Below are positions 1 through 8,237 of a DNA stretch of 33,977 nucleotides, piece by piece. The position numbers and the translations under genes were made by a program. Each line of letters begins with the position of its first letter. Position 1 is the stretch's first letter. This DNA comes from Russula earlei. Taxonomy: Eukaryota; Basidiomycota; Agaricomycetes; Russulales; Russulaceae. The stretch spans positions 1 to 33,977 of the forward strand of contig JAGFNK010000554.1 in NCBI GenBank assembly GCA_025769875.1. Reading direction: 5' to 3'. A model generated the notes under the pieces. That model did not search any database. It worked only from the letters and a program-made list of their open reading frames with translations, and was not told where the DNA came from.

Positions 1-216
1 AAGGCACCCCCTATAACACGACCAGGCACCCGTTTCCTAATCGGGTAATCATCGCGTGGCAGCCACATGGCCACCCAGCCACCAAGGACCCGAAACAGTG
101 GCACACACTCTTAGAAACTGTTGCATAAATCATCTGATGTCATCAAGGCTCCAATGACATCATGGCTGACTGAGCGACTCCACAGTGACCTCATAGGCTC
201 ACTAAGCACTCCACAG

Positions 217-235
217 TGACATCATAATGATGTCA
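217..235. promoter_or_regulatory. Perfect U3 palindrome in LTR-F
   Basis: TGACATCAT and ATGATGTCA are perfect inverted repeats around one central A. The arms resemble CRE/ATF half-sites, so this may be a bZIP site in the U3 region. The same palindrome is at 22361-22379 and a decayed version lies near 32777. The binding role is inferred. Confidence 0.5.
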
Positions 236-370
236 TCGCTCACAATGATCAGTAATGCGCTCAGTAAGCCTGAAACTTGACACAAGCAAGTTTATGCCTC
301 TGTAGTCCTATTGGATGGTACCAATGAGTCTAGAATAGTCCCAGTTCTTTGTAATCGACCCTGTACACTG

Positions 371-410
371 TATATAAGCCCCAATGAAGCATGGCAGTCG
401 TCAGACTGTC
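371..410 (+). promoter_or_regulatory. TATA box and downstream stem-loop, LTR-F copy i
   Basis: TATATAAG at 371-378 is followed after about 14 bases by a stem-loop: GGCAGTC at 393-399, loop GTCA, then GACTGTC at 404-410, with one G-U pair. The distance puts the hairpin at the expected start of the transcript. The identical unit recurs at 22516-22555. Confidence 0.6.
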
Positions 411-698
411 CATTTGTGATACTCTCATCTTCCTGGGTACTCCCCTGCGACCGCTCAGTTTAAAGACTCCCCTCGCTCCCAAGGTACTCTTCAACGACCG
501 CCTTGTTTAAAGCCTCTCGCTGCACTGGCCTCCAGTCTTCGCCTCTGCCTCCAGTTACACGTACCAGTCCCCATCTGGTACATTCTAGTCATTTGGCTTG
601 TCCTCTTGTTCAACGCCGCCTACGCCACGTACCATCTGTTCCGACCCTTGCCCACCTGCTCCTGAGTCCACACGGATCAGCAGTACGTGTCTTGACAG

Positions 699-1076
699 GC
701 TGTGAGTTGGAGCTCAAAGAAACAAGCCTTGGTTGCACTGTAGAGCATCAAGGCAGAATACATTGCAGGAGCACATGCCTCCAAAGAGGCCATTTGGCTG
801 AGATGTCTACTCACCGAATTGGGTGAAGACACCCATCTCCTCACCACTCTCCATATTGACAACCAGTCAGCCATTGCCATCACGAAGAACCTGGAGTTCC
901 ATGACCACATGAAACACATTGAAGTGAGACACCACTTCCTGTGCCAGAAAGTCGAGCTCTGCGAAGTCGAACTCGCTTACATCCCTACTGGGGAACAACT
1001 TGCGGATGTGCTGATGAAGGGGCTGAGTCGAAAGAAACATGAGCATTTTATGCAGGATATGGGAATATGCCACTAG
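699..1076 (+). pseudogene. Cop-E: Ty1/copia RNase H, 3' end of Pol
   Basis: The frame opens with the copia RNase H signature VSWSSKKQALVAL, runs through AEYIAGAHASKEAIWL and IDNQSAIAI, and ends with the domain's usual tail (EQLADVLMKGLS) and a TAG at 1074. RNase H removes the RNA strand during reverse transcription. One in-frame TAG at 741-743 interrupts the conserved serine/glutamate region, so the gene is broken. The upstream Pol is missing because LTR-F copy i abuts it. A purine tract and an LTR follow directly, which marks the 3' end of the element. Codons between 744 and 1076 are otherwise open. Confidence 0.88.
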
Positions 1077-1089
1077 GGCTGAGGGGGCA
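1077..1089 (+). other. Polypurine tract of Cop-E
   Basis: A G-rich run (GGCTGAGGGGGCA) lies between the RNase H stop codon and the LTR start TGTTGG at 1090. This is the expected position of the plus-strand primer of a copia element. Confidence 0.7.
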
Positions 1090-1327
1090 TGTTGGAAATG
1101 CAGCCACCATGTGGCAGAGAAACAGACTGAACAGACCAGATAGTTAGAACGCCATGTTGATACCACTGTTCCTTTTTTCCCTCAGTCTTTCATATACAAG
1201 ACTGAGGTCAGTAGCACATTCCTTTACCATTTACATATACTCAATATGTACATAGCCTTCGTCCAACAGGTTAGCTTACTAACCTAATACCAGTCTTTCA
1301 TATACAAGACTGAGCCTTCGTCCAACA
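1090..1327 (+). mobile_element. 3' LTR of Cop-E
   Basis: The repeat starts TGTTGGAAATG after the polypurine tract and ends CGTCCAACA at 1327, where Gyp-C sequence begins; an alternative end is the same TCCAACA at 1268. It contains two copies of a stem-loop: CTCAGTCTT/AAGACTGAG at 1181-1206 (perfect 9-bp stem) and CAGTCTT/AAGACTG at 1291-1312. No TATA box is visible upstream of them, so the U3 may be shortened. The other LTR lies outside the window. Confidence 0.7.
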
Positions 1328-2045
1328 TTGCCTGCTGGGGAAATAGGGACTAGAGGCACAGTAGTTGTTGGGTGATTCTTTGTGCTCTGACATATGGCAC
1401 ACCCATCCATGTAGTTTTTGACAAATGTTAGCATCCCTGGCCACCAGTAGTTGTGACTTATCAGTTCATAGGTCTTCCATTGACCTGGGTGGCTGGTGGC
1501 TAAGGAATCATGGTGTACTTTGAGGACTGTATGCCACAGTGTTTCTGACTTTGGGACATAGACTTTTCCTTTGAAGAGGATTAATCCATCCTCTAGGTTC
1601 CAGTCTTGTAAGCCTTTTGCAAGGTGGTGGGGGCCATTCTTTAGGATGGTTTCTAAGGCTATTTTGACCTCTGGGTCATACTCTTTGCTGGAATGTAGCT
1701 GCTTTCTTAGTTTGAAGTCTCCTATGGGTTCTGCCACGGATGATTGGGTTGCTCTGATTTTGAAAAATTGTTGGTCCAGCAGGACCCTTGTGTCATTCGC
1801 ATGCATCCCCTCTTTATAGTCTGGCTGCCTGGACAGACTGTCTGCTTTGTTCTGGGTACATGGGTGGTGTCTGATGTGGAAGTTGGATGCACTGAGTAGT
1901 AAAGCCCACTGAGCTTGTCGTTGGGTGAGCTTTTGTTTTGTCATGAAGTATGTGAGGTTGTTGTGGTCTGTCCACAACTCCACTGGGTGTTTAGCTCCCT
2001 CTAGATAATGTTGGAAGTGCCAAAGGGAGGAAACTATGGCTAGAA
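1328..2045 (-). pseudogene. Gyp-C RNase H C-terminus and integrase zinc domain
   Basis: The frame contains the gypsy RNase H segment LAIVSSLWHFQHYLEGA then ELWTDHNNLTYF, followed by the H2C2 integrase zinc domain (HHDSLATSHPGQWKTY, then CAICQSTK). It stops at PLVPISPAG, just before the integrase core, where the Cop-E LTR begins. The upstream half of RNase H ends in YDKEL at 8238, and the two fit without a gap once the 2046-8237 element is removed. Roughly 235 codons are open without a stop. The catalytic integrase core is lost, so this fragment is dead. Confidence 0.9.
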
Positions 2046-2113
2046 CATCAGGAAAAACCGGTCCGGTCCATAGACACCATAGCACAACAACATACTATGT
2101 AGTGCTCTATAGC
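2046..2113 (+). repeat. Left terminal and subterminal inverted repeat
   Basis: The 12-bp perfect terminus is followed at 2095-2113 by CTATGTAGTGCTCTATAGC, which matches the complement of 8198-8217 with one mismatch in the core. Further CTATGTAG and CATAGTAG variants run to about 2213. Clustered subterminal motifs are typical transposase-binding sites in CACTA-type elements. Confidence 0.65.
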
Positions 2114-2233
2114 ATCATAGTAAGTCTATATTGCTCAATGTAGTTCCAGTAGTTTATGACTATATTTATGTAGGCACAGTAGATGAAACCAAGTCTACAT
2201 ATCACTATGTAGGATGACTGAAATTCTGGTTGT

Positions 2234-2357
2234 CTATGGAGATGATCAGTTTACTACATTGCACTATGGAGACAATCAGTTTATTACATTGCACTATGGA
2301 GACAATTGTTCATTACATTGCTCTATGGAGACTATTGGTTATTATAATTATATTGCA
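2234..2357. repeat. Four tandem units of about 30 bp
   Basis: CTATGGAGA begins units at 2234, 2263, 2293 and 2323, and CTATCGAG starts a partial fifth at 2358. The units share CAGTTTATTACATTGCA with scattered changes. Short ORFs across the array are a by-product of its regular spacing. Confidence 0.8.
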
Positions 2358-2365
2358 CTATCGAG

Positions 2366-2602
2366 CCTTACTGATTGGCCATGCTACACTGCATATTGTC
2401 CTCTCCTCCCCAACCCACTCTCCCCTTTCCCATCCTCCCCCTCTCCTGTTGAGATTACCACTGCTTTGGGCAGTCTGATGTAATCACAGCCCAGTCGCGT
2501 TAACACGTCGGCTCCCACAGACTGGGCGCTCTCGGCTCACGCACGTCGCTCACGTGTCGGATCAGCCCAGACCGGCTCAGCTCAGATGCTGCAGCCTGCG
2601 TA
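2366..2602. other. No gene seen; C-rich then CpG-rich spacer
   Basis: A pyrimidine-rich stretch (2398-2450) is followed by a CpG-rich stretch (2495-2600) with no ORF or repeat that I recognise. It lies between the tandem array and the Cop-G LTR. Confidence 0.5.
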
Positions 2603-2937
2603 TGTTACAATGATAAGTTAATTGATGACAATCGGTAGCTACTAACAACTGATCCTTTATGATACAAGTTGGTAGTTATGATTACTTTGCTTAGAGACGC
2701 TTTTGCGTATTTAAGAGGCACTCAATTAGCTAGATCGCTTCAGTCTTGTCTTACACAATACTGAAGTGAGTACTTACTGTTTCCTATCTTATCTATCGCA
2801 TCTAATCACACGTTGTAGATATCTTTTGATAGGTATTACTGATTTACAGTCTTGTCTTACACAATACTGAAATATCTTTTGATAGATCTTAAGGATCTTA
2901 TTGCTCTTATCATAACCTGCGCCCATCTGCTTCAACA
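2603..2937 (+). mobile_element. 5' LTR of Cop-G
   Basis: The repeat starts TGTTACAATG and ends GCTTCAACA, directly before a primer-binding site identical to that of Cop-D. It has a TATA-like box (TATTTAAG, 2709-2716) and two copies of a stem-loop segment 106 bases apart. No second LTR was found, so the 3' half of the element is gone. Confidence 0.75.
2709..2869 (+). promoter_or_regulatory. TATA-like box and duplicated stem-loop in the Cop-G LTR
   Basis: TATTTAAG at 2709 precedes CAGTCTTGT (2741-2749), loop CTTAC, ACAATACTG (2755-2763); flanking TT and AA extend the stem to 11 pairs with one mismatch. The same hairpin is repeated exactly at 2847-2869. Confidence 0.55.
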
Positions 2938-2951
2938 GGTTATGGGCCCTG
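2938..2951 (+). other. Primer-binding site, half initiator tRNA-Met
   Basis: GGTTATGGGCCCTG directly follows the LTR. It is complementary to the anticodon arm of eukaryotic initiator tRNA-Met, the priming mode known for Drosophila copia. The same 14 bases prime Cop-D at 15042-15055. Confidence 0.75.
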
Positions 2952-4400
2952 ACCGTGTCTAAATTCCAAAGGCGAAGATCAACACACAAGCTCATCATTT
3001 TTCCTCGATATACATCTCCCTTATTCAAGAGCCTCTGTTAATCAGACAACACCCTACTCCCTTGGTCCCTGGAGCCAAAGGATTGACGCGCGCGCTATCA
3101 CGCATCAGGGGTACTGATTTATCTTCATTAATCCGGCAACAACTGCTCCATTAGCCTGGATTGGCAATCCACGTTTACCTAACATTTACTCACGGCACCC
3201 TTGCACCATGTTTACGTTCCCTCCTGAAATCTCGATCACTTGCTTGGTCATCTCGCTTACTGGCCATTACCCCACAATCATGAATAGTTATCGCGTGTCG
3301 CACATCACAGATGATAGTCTCTCCAGCAATACCACTTGGGACACTGGGGAGATCTCCCTTAGACGCACACGCTCTTGAAATATATGTTCAGAAAGGTCAC
3401 ATTGGCAGTAACGAAAAATGACATCAAAATTGTTTACTTGCAAGCTCAAGTGGGAGGAACTCAAACGCACATACGGCGGCGTTGGATCAAATGTCAGCAT
3501 TCATATTCATTCGTAGCCCTCACAGGCACATTCCTAGACAACATACATCTGGCGTTCCCGCAATTGCAACAATTAAACGATGCAAGAATCACTCTCCTAA
3601 ACGATGACATACTCATATCAAATCTCCTTATCATATTCACTAAAGTGTTATCCGACGCTTACTCGGCTGTCGCGTCTACAATTCTAGCCTCCGGCGCTCT
3701 GATGGACCTTTCCCTACACGATCCCTATACGGATCTTCAATGAAGACGGTCATTGGGCCGGGACCTCCGCCTCCCTTAACATAGTCACTCCGGTAAAGAT
3801 ACACGACGATACGTTCAAAATCAAGTGTTTTTATTGAAATTAATTTGGACACACAGTCCGGACTATCGGAAGAGGAGGAGTAGGCGACAAAAGACAGAAG
3901 GACAGGCACTGACAGCAACGTCAGCGCATACATAGTGGGCACTACTGCACTATCACCGAGGTGTCAGACATCCGATGAAGATGAGATTCGGGTTTCCCTT
4001 CACACGGCGGCTAGATCTTGATCGACTCCGGAGCTACCCATTACATTAGTCCGTTCCGGACTCCCGACTTCATTTATCATGCTCTGGCCTCCAGATGCAT
4101 TACTCTGGGAGGTCTTGCAGTCATCAGACAGATCTGGACTGGATTGGTATCTGTCCTGCCAGCCGGAAGGAGTTGGAGATATTCTATTAACCCTCATAGA
4201 CATCATACATGTACCGAAGGCCGATGCACGCGACTACTCAGTGCGCGCGCTACTTTGGAACGAGGGATGCATCACATACACTCAAGAGGGGTGTTCAAAT
4301 TTACACATCAAAAGATTGGAAGATCGCGCAAATCTGGAGCACAATATACTGTTCATCATATTCATTTCATAACTCCAGCTCTACATGCGCACAGAAGTGC
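2952..4400 (+). pseudogene. Cop-G: decayed copia gag and protease region
   Basis: The only firm signature is the copia protease motif IDSGATHYISPFRTPDF at 4018-4070, followed in a shifted frame by EGVGDILLTLIDIIHVPK (about 4169-4219), which is the normal next block of copia protease. Upstream, 3200-4010 lies where gag should be and has short open stretches broken by many stops and shifts; I cannot assign domains there. The fragment has no integrase or RT and ends near the foldback-like element. It is a strongly decayed, 3'-truncated element lying on the plus strand, opposite to Cop-D. Confidence 0.65.
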
Positions 4401-4454
4401 CCTTTTCATTCCACATCTCGCATCAGCGCATGGAACATATGTTTCCACCGCACG

Positions 4455-4868
4455 TTATTATTGCCATTTTCAGCGCACTTGGTGGAGCTTGAATTCCACC
4501 CAAATTGGCGCAGAAACCCCCTCAAACATGTGGGATGAATATCTCCCTCAAAACAGCTTCAATTCATATGAAAATTATTGTCCCTGAATCGCCTGAATGA
4601 GGGCTAGGCAGCCCCATTGTTTTCATGAGATTTGAGTGAGAATTGGTGGAGCTGGACTCAAGCCACCTCCACATGTGTATTAGATGAATTACAAACTCAA
4701 AATCATGGTCTATATCTATTATTTTTCCCTCATGTTGTACCCATGGGCTGTCTTGAGGCAGCCCCATAGTTTTTTTGACTCAAGTGTTGTGGTGTGCAAC
4801 ATTGTTTTCAGTGTGATTGGAGTGACGGCCAGCCACTCATTGCCCCTCTTACCTCTCCATTCTGACCA
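4455..4868 (+). repeat. Left arm of foldback-like element
   Basis: This 414-base arm pairs with 6724-7135. Both arms carry CATTTTCAGCGCACTTGG-like outer sequence and the GGTCTATATCTATTATTTTT block. The open frame reading MVYIYYF belongs to the repeat itself and appears in both arms, so it is not taken as a gene. Confidence 0.85.
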
Positions 4869-6586
4869 TACACATACCCTGCACCCATGCCCGCTCCAGC
4901 CTCCGTCCCTACATCGTGCACCATCGCCTCCGCCTCGCCTGCCTTGCCCATCGTCCCTGCGGTTCCCACCTCGTCCGCCGTTCCCATCACCTCGTTCACC
5001 GCCGCCATCCTCGACTCGCCAGCCATCATCGCCTCGGCTCCACCTGCCCTCACCGTCCCAGCATCGCCCGCATTCGCCATCGTCGCCACCTGCCCTCGCC
5101 GTCCCAGCATCGCCCGCATTCGCCATCGTCGCCACCTCGTCTGTCCCCGCTGCCATAGCCTCAGCCGTGACATCGCCTATCGCCACTGTCCCCGTCTTAG
5201 CCCAACCAGCTCCCGCGCCCTCAGTGTCGCCTGCTATGGCCACTGTCTCAGCTCCATGCACAACCACCATCTCAACCTCGCCCACCGACGTTTTAGCGCC
5301 GCCCGCCACTTCATCAGCCCTCGCAGCCTCGTCTGCCACCCCCGCCTTCGTCTCATCTGCTCCCGCGCCCTCAGTCGTCTCGTCGCCCTCAGTCTCGTCC
5401 GTCGCCTCGTCCGTTGCCACAGTAGCCTCAGTCATGCCAGCCGCCAACTTCGCATCAGTCTCCGTCTTAGCCTCGCCCGTACTCATCAGTTCAGCCCAGT
5501 CTGTCATAGCACCAGCATCGCCAGCCGCCGCCGTCTCCACCCTGCCCTCAGCCTCAGCCTTCTCAGTCTCAGCCGCCGCCACCGCACCCCTAGTTTTGCC
5601 AGCTGTCTCCGTCGCCCCAGCTTCAGATCAGTGAACCGCCGCCACCGCGCTCTTAGCCTTGCCAGCCGCCTTAGTCCTCGTCAGCCGCCACCGTAGCCTC
5701 AGCCTCAGCCACCGATGTCTTAGCGCCACACACCGCCGTCTCCACCACCGTCTCACAAGCCACCGCCGCCACGCCCTTGTCAGCCACCGCCGCCGTCGCC
5801 CCTGCGTCGCCCTCAGTCGTCGCCTCCACCCCGTCCGCCTCCACCGTCGCACCAGCTCAGTCCGCCGCCACCTTCTCAGTCTCAGCCTCAGTCTTCTCAG
5901 TCTCAGCCGCCGCTTTAGTAGTTTCGCGCGACACCAGCACCGCCGCACCGTCGCAACCCCTTGCCACCAGCACCACCCCAGAAGACCAAGAAGGCCTCGG
6001 CCACGAACTTAGCCACGACACGCCACAACAGGAGCAGAAGCCGCCGTCGCAGGAGAAGCAGTCGCGGACGCCAACAGCACACCGCACGCCGCCTCCCACA
6101 TCGCCTCCCCATCCGTTCGCGCGCTCTCGCCCACGTCTGCTGCCGACACCTGCAGTGGAGACAACCCCACCACCACCGCCGCAAGACGACAGATCCCACC
6201 CCCGTGCAAGCCGCCCCACGCATCCTCTTTCTCGAGTCCTCGCCACCTACGTCTCTATCTATGAACTCACGCTCACCGCCTACGCCTTCACTCCTCGTCC
6301 ACGCCTGCTGCCACCACCTGCAATGGAGACGACCACGCCGCCACCGCCACAAGACAACACCACCACCACGCAGCCGCCATCTCGTCACCGCCGCCCTCGT
6401 CTCCATCGCCTCCGTTTCCCATCGCCCTCGCCTCTTCCGTCATCGCCATCGCCGATCGCCGCCTTCGCGTCTTCCGCAGCACAAGCAGCCGCGACCGCCG
6501 CACGCGCCCATGCACGCCTCGGCACACTAGACGCGTTCGCGTCTCAAGCCTTTCACGACCGCCTCAACCGTCTCAACCAGTCTTGA
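4869..6586. repeat. C-rich low-complexity core, open in several frames
   Basis: The region is built from degenerate GCC/GTC/TCA-type units. It includes a 44-base tandem duplication (about 5048-5137) and a 60-base block near 6128-6190 repeated near 6298-6358. Stop codons are rare on both strands, so overlapping ORFs of 130 to 316 codons arise, rich in Ser, Ala, Pro and Val on one strand and in Gly, Arg, Glu and Ala on the other. The plus-strand frame ending at 6586 finishes with a less repetitive tail (LGTLDAFASQAFHDRLNRL) that could be real protein. I see no known domain. Confidence 0.7.
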
Positions 6587-6624
6587 TTCATTTTCATGCC
6601 ATTCATCTCTAGTACCTCTCTCCT

Positions 6625-6657
6625 GTATATAAAAACACCCTAGCTACTCTGTAGTAG
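6625..6657 (+). promoter_or_regulatory. TATA box and short stem-loop near the right arm
   Basis: TATATAAAAA at 6625-6634 is followed by CTACT (6644-6648), loop CTGT, AGTAG (6653-6657). This is the same TATA-plus-hairpin layout as in the LTRs here, although no LTR was recognised at this place. Confidence 0.4.
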
Positions 6658-6723
6658 AAAGAGTTCAGAATAGGACCCCTCTTTGCAACCCACTCCTCTC
6701 TGTCTGTGAAAAACAAGAAGGAT

Positions 6724-7135
6724 GGTCAGAATCGAGAGGCGAGAGGGGTGATGAGTGGCTGGCCGCGACTCCAATTGCACTGGAAACAACGTTGCACACC
6801 ACAACACTTGAGTCAAAAACACTATGGGGCTGCCTCAAGACAGCCCATGGGTACAACATGAGGGAAAAATAATAGATATAGACCATGATTTTGAGTTGTA
6901 ATTCATCTAATACACATGTGGAGGTGGCTTGAGTCCAGCTCCACCAATTCTCACTCAAATTTCATGAAAACAATGGGGCTGCCTAGCCCTCATTCAGGCG
7001 ATTCAGGGACAATAAATTTCATATGAATTGAAGCTGTTTTGAGGGAGATATTCATCCCGCATGTTTGAGGGGGATTCTGCGCCGATTTGGGTGGAATTCA
7101 AGCTCCGCCAAGTGCGCTGAAAACGGCAATAATAA
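6724..7135 (-). repeat. Right arm of foldback-like element
   Basis: This is the reverse complement of 4455-4868. The outer ends differ by one inserted base (CACG against CAC before TTATTATTGCC). Confidence 0.85.
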
Positions 7136-7339
7136 GTGAAAGAAAAAAAATGCACACAAACAACTTAACTAAAATCGCGCACAGGGGAAAACACGCATTG
7201 CTTGAAGGTAAAGTATGCTTGAACTGAAAGCGAGCTCCCGCACGCAGGAAATGGTATTTCAGGGGATGGGCACATCACAGAAAACAAAAGTGCGACCCTT
7301 TCCCTAGGTCTCGCCAATGTGCGTTTCGGGTTTCCTTTT
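7136..7339. other. No gene seen
   Basis: This is unique-looking sequence between the foldback arm and the exon-like fragment. I see no ORF, repeat or TE signature. Confidence 0.4.
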
Positions 7340-7866
7340 ACTTGCGCAATCTCACTGTCACAGTGACAACTACAACCATGCTCAGCGTCTTCAATGAGTG
7401 TCTTACGCATTCTGTGCATTACCATTTCCTTCTCTTTTCATTTATTTGTCACTCCCCTCTGCTTTCCTTTGCACAGGCTTCGCGTGGCTTCAAAACGTTG
7501 AACACACGTTCACGTCTCAACTCACCTGTACCCTGGTGCCATCTTCTGCATCGTCCTTGATGCCTCCTCTTACCGTGACAAAGCCACCGACACCACTGTC
7601 CAAGTCCAAGAAACGAGAGAAGGTGGCCCTCGCTCCTGGGCACAGGCCAATGAACAGTGAACAGGTGCGTTATTCCTTTTCATTTTTGTGCACTCTCTCA
7701 TACTCTCCGGCCTTTCATCAAGTGCTCGGGGGGAGAAATGGACATATGGAGTGATGACAAGATGCTGCTTAGAACACATACACAAATGACAACAACGGCT
7801 ACAGGCACAGTCCCAAGAAGTGCCGCGCGCAAGAGCCAGAACAGTGCCGTGGAGGCAAGTACCTGA
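7340..7866 (+). other. Possible spliced gene fragment of unknown function
   Basis: An ATG at 7378 and open stretches are broken by intron-like segments: TTTGCACAG at about 7470-7478 resembles a 3' splice site, and an open stretch with a Lys/Pro-rich run (LSKSKKREKVALAPGH, 7590-7640) ends at CAG before GTGCGT near 7663, a plausible 5' splice site. No domain is recognised. It could be a first exon of the 2046-8237 element's own gene, a captured host fragment, or chance. Confidence is low. Confidence 0.25.
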
Positions 7867-8197
7867 CTGTAGTTCAAAATTTTTAGTTAGCATTGATATG
7901 TGAAATATATATTGTTTCCTGACATTTGTGTGAATTTAAGTGCCTGAGTTGTTTATCATAACAATGTTGCAATCAGTAGAACATAAGCATGTGGTTGGCT
8001 ACATAGGTATGGTTGATGATGGGAAGAAATGTACATTTATGTTGTTGATATAACATTGTATGATTTATGTAGCATTGGTGGAAGAAATGTAGTCAATGGT
8101 GCTCTATATAACCCTGGTGGCGGCTATATAGAGTTTGGTGGTTGCTATGTAGGCATGAAACCTCGATGGTTGTAAAGTTGCTACAGATGCTATGGTA
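7867..8197. repeat. AT-rich subterminal region of the 2046-8237 element
   Basis: Variants of CTATATAG, CTATGTAG and GCTATGG are clustered here, mirroring those at the left end. No coding sequence is seen. Confidence 0.5.
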
Positions 8198-8237
8198 GCT
8201 ATATAGCACTACATAGCATTTTTGTTTTTTCCTGATG
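8198..8237 (-). repeat. Right terminal and subterminal inverted repeat
   Basis: This carries the complement of the CTATGTAG-containing subterminal block (8198-8217) and of the 12-bp terminus (8226-8237). AA follows at 8238 as the second target copy. Confidence 0.65.

Larger units (their letters stand above)
1..697 (+). mobile_element. LTR-F copy i, partial LTR cut by window start
   Basis: This is the 3' part of a long terminal repeat. It aligns over its whole length with 22146-22843, at well over 90% identity by eye, and its last 300 bases also match 32752-33061. It ends in CTTGACA at 697, as the complete copy ends at 22843. The first 130 or so bases of the LTR lie outside the window, so its 5' target duplication cannot be checked. 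Right after it the copia RNase H frame resumes, so it is probably a solo LTR inserted in Cop-E. Several differences from the 22015 copy are CG here and TG or CA there. Confidence 0.85.
4455..7135. mobile_element. Foldback-like element with 0.41-kb inverted repeats
   Basis: TTATTATTGCC begins an inverted repeat at 4455-4868 that matches the complement of 6724-7135 at roughly 95% by eye. Between them lies about 1.85 kb of C-rich, CpG-rich low-complexity sequence. No transposase is present. Long inverted repeats around repetitive DNA recall foldback or large hairpin elements. No convincing target duplication is seen at either edge, and the flanks (copia remnant left, unknown right) do not rejoin into one reading frame. 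The boundary could therefore be a rearrangement instead of a clean insertion. Confidence 0.7.
2046..8237. mobile_element. 6.2-kb element with 12-bp terminal inverted repeats
   Basis: CATCAGGAAAAA at 2046-2057 and its exact complement at 8226-8237 bound a block that interrupts the RNase H gene of Gyp-C between YDKEL and LAIV. An AA dinucleotide on each side (2044-2045 and 8238-8239) fits a 2-bp target duplication. Both ends carry subterminal CTATGTAG or CTATATAG motifs in inverted orientation. These traits suggest a cut-and-paste DNA transposon, perhaps CACTA/Plavaka-like, but no transposase was recognised. The interior holds Cop-G, a foldback-like element and a possible spliced gene fragment, so the element is non-autonomous or disrupted. 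Confidence 0.72.

Noticed and set aside
503..826. 107-codon plus-strand ORF
   Set aside because: It spans the LTR-F end and the copia junction. The matching frame in the 22015 copy is not conserved as protein, and the copia RNase H frame is different.
2938..2951. A tRNA gene
   Set aside because: Only the 14-base complement of an anticodon arm is present, next to an LTR end, so it is a primer-binding site. No full tRNA cloverleaf was recognised anywhere in the window.
4719..5582. 287-codon minus-strand ORF rich in Ala, Glu, Gly
   Set aside because: It is the antisense of low-complexity repeats with few stops on either strand, and part of it lies in the inverted arm. No domain is seen.
7340..7866. 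Confident host gene call
   Set aside because: Splice-like signals and a Lys/Pro-rich exon are suggestive only. There is no domain, no clear end, and it lies inside a transposon.
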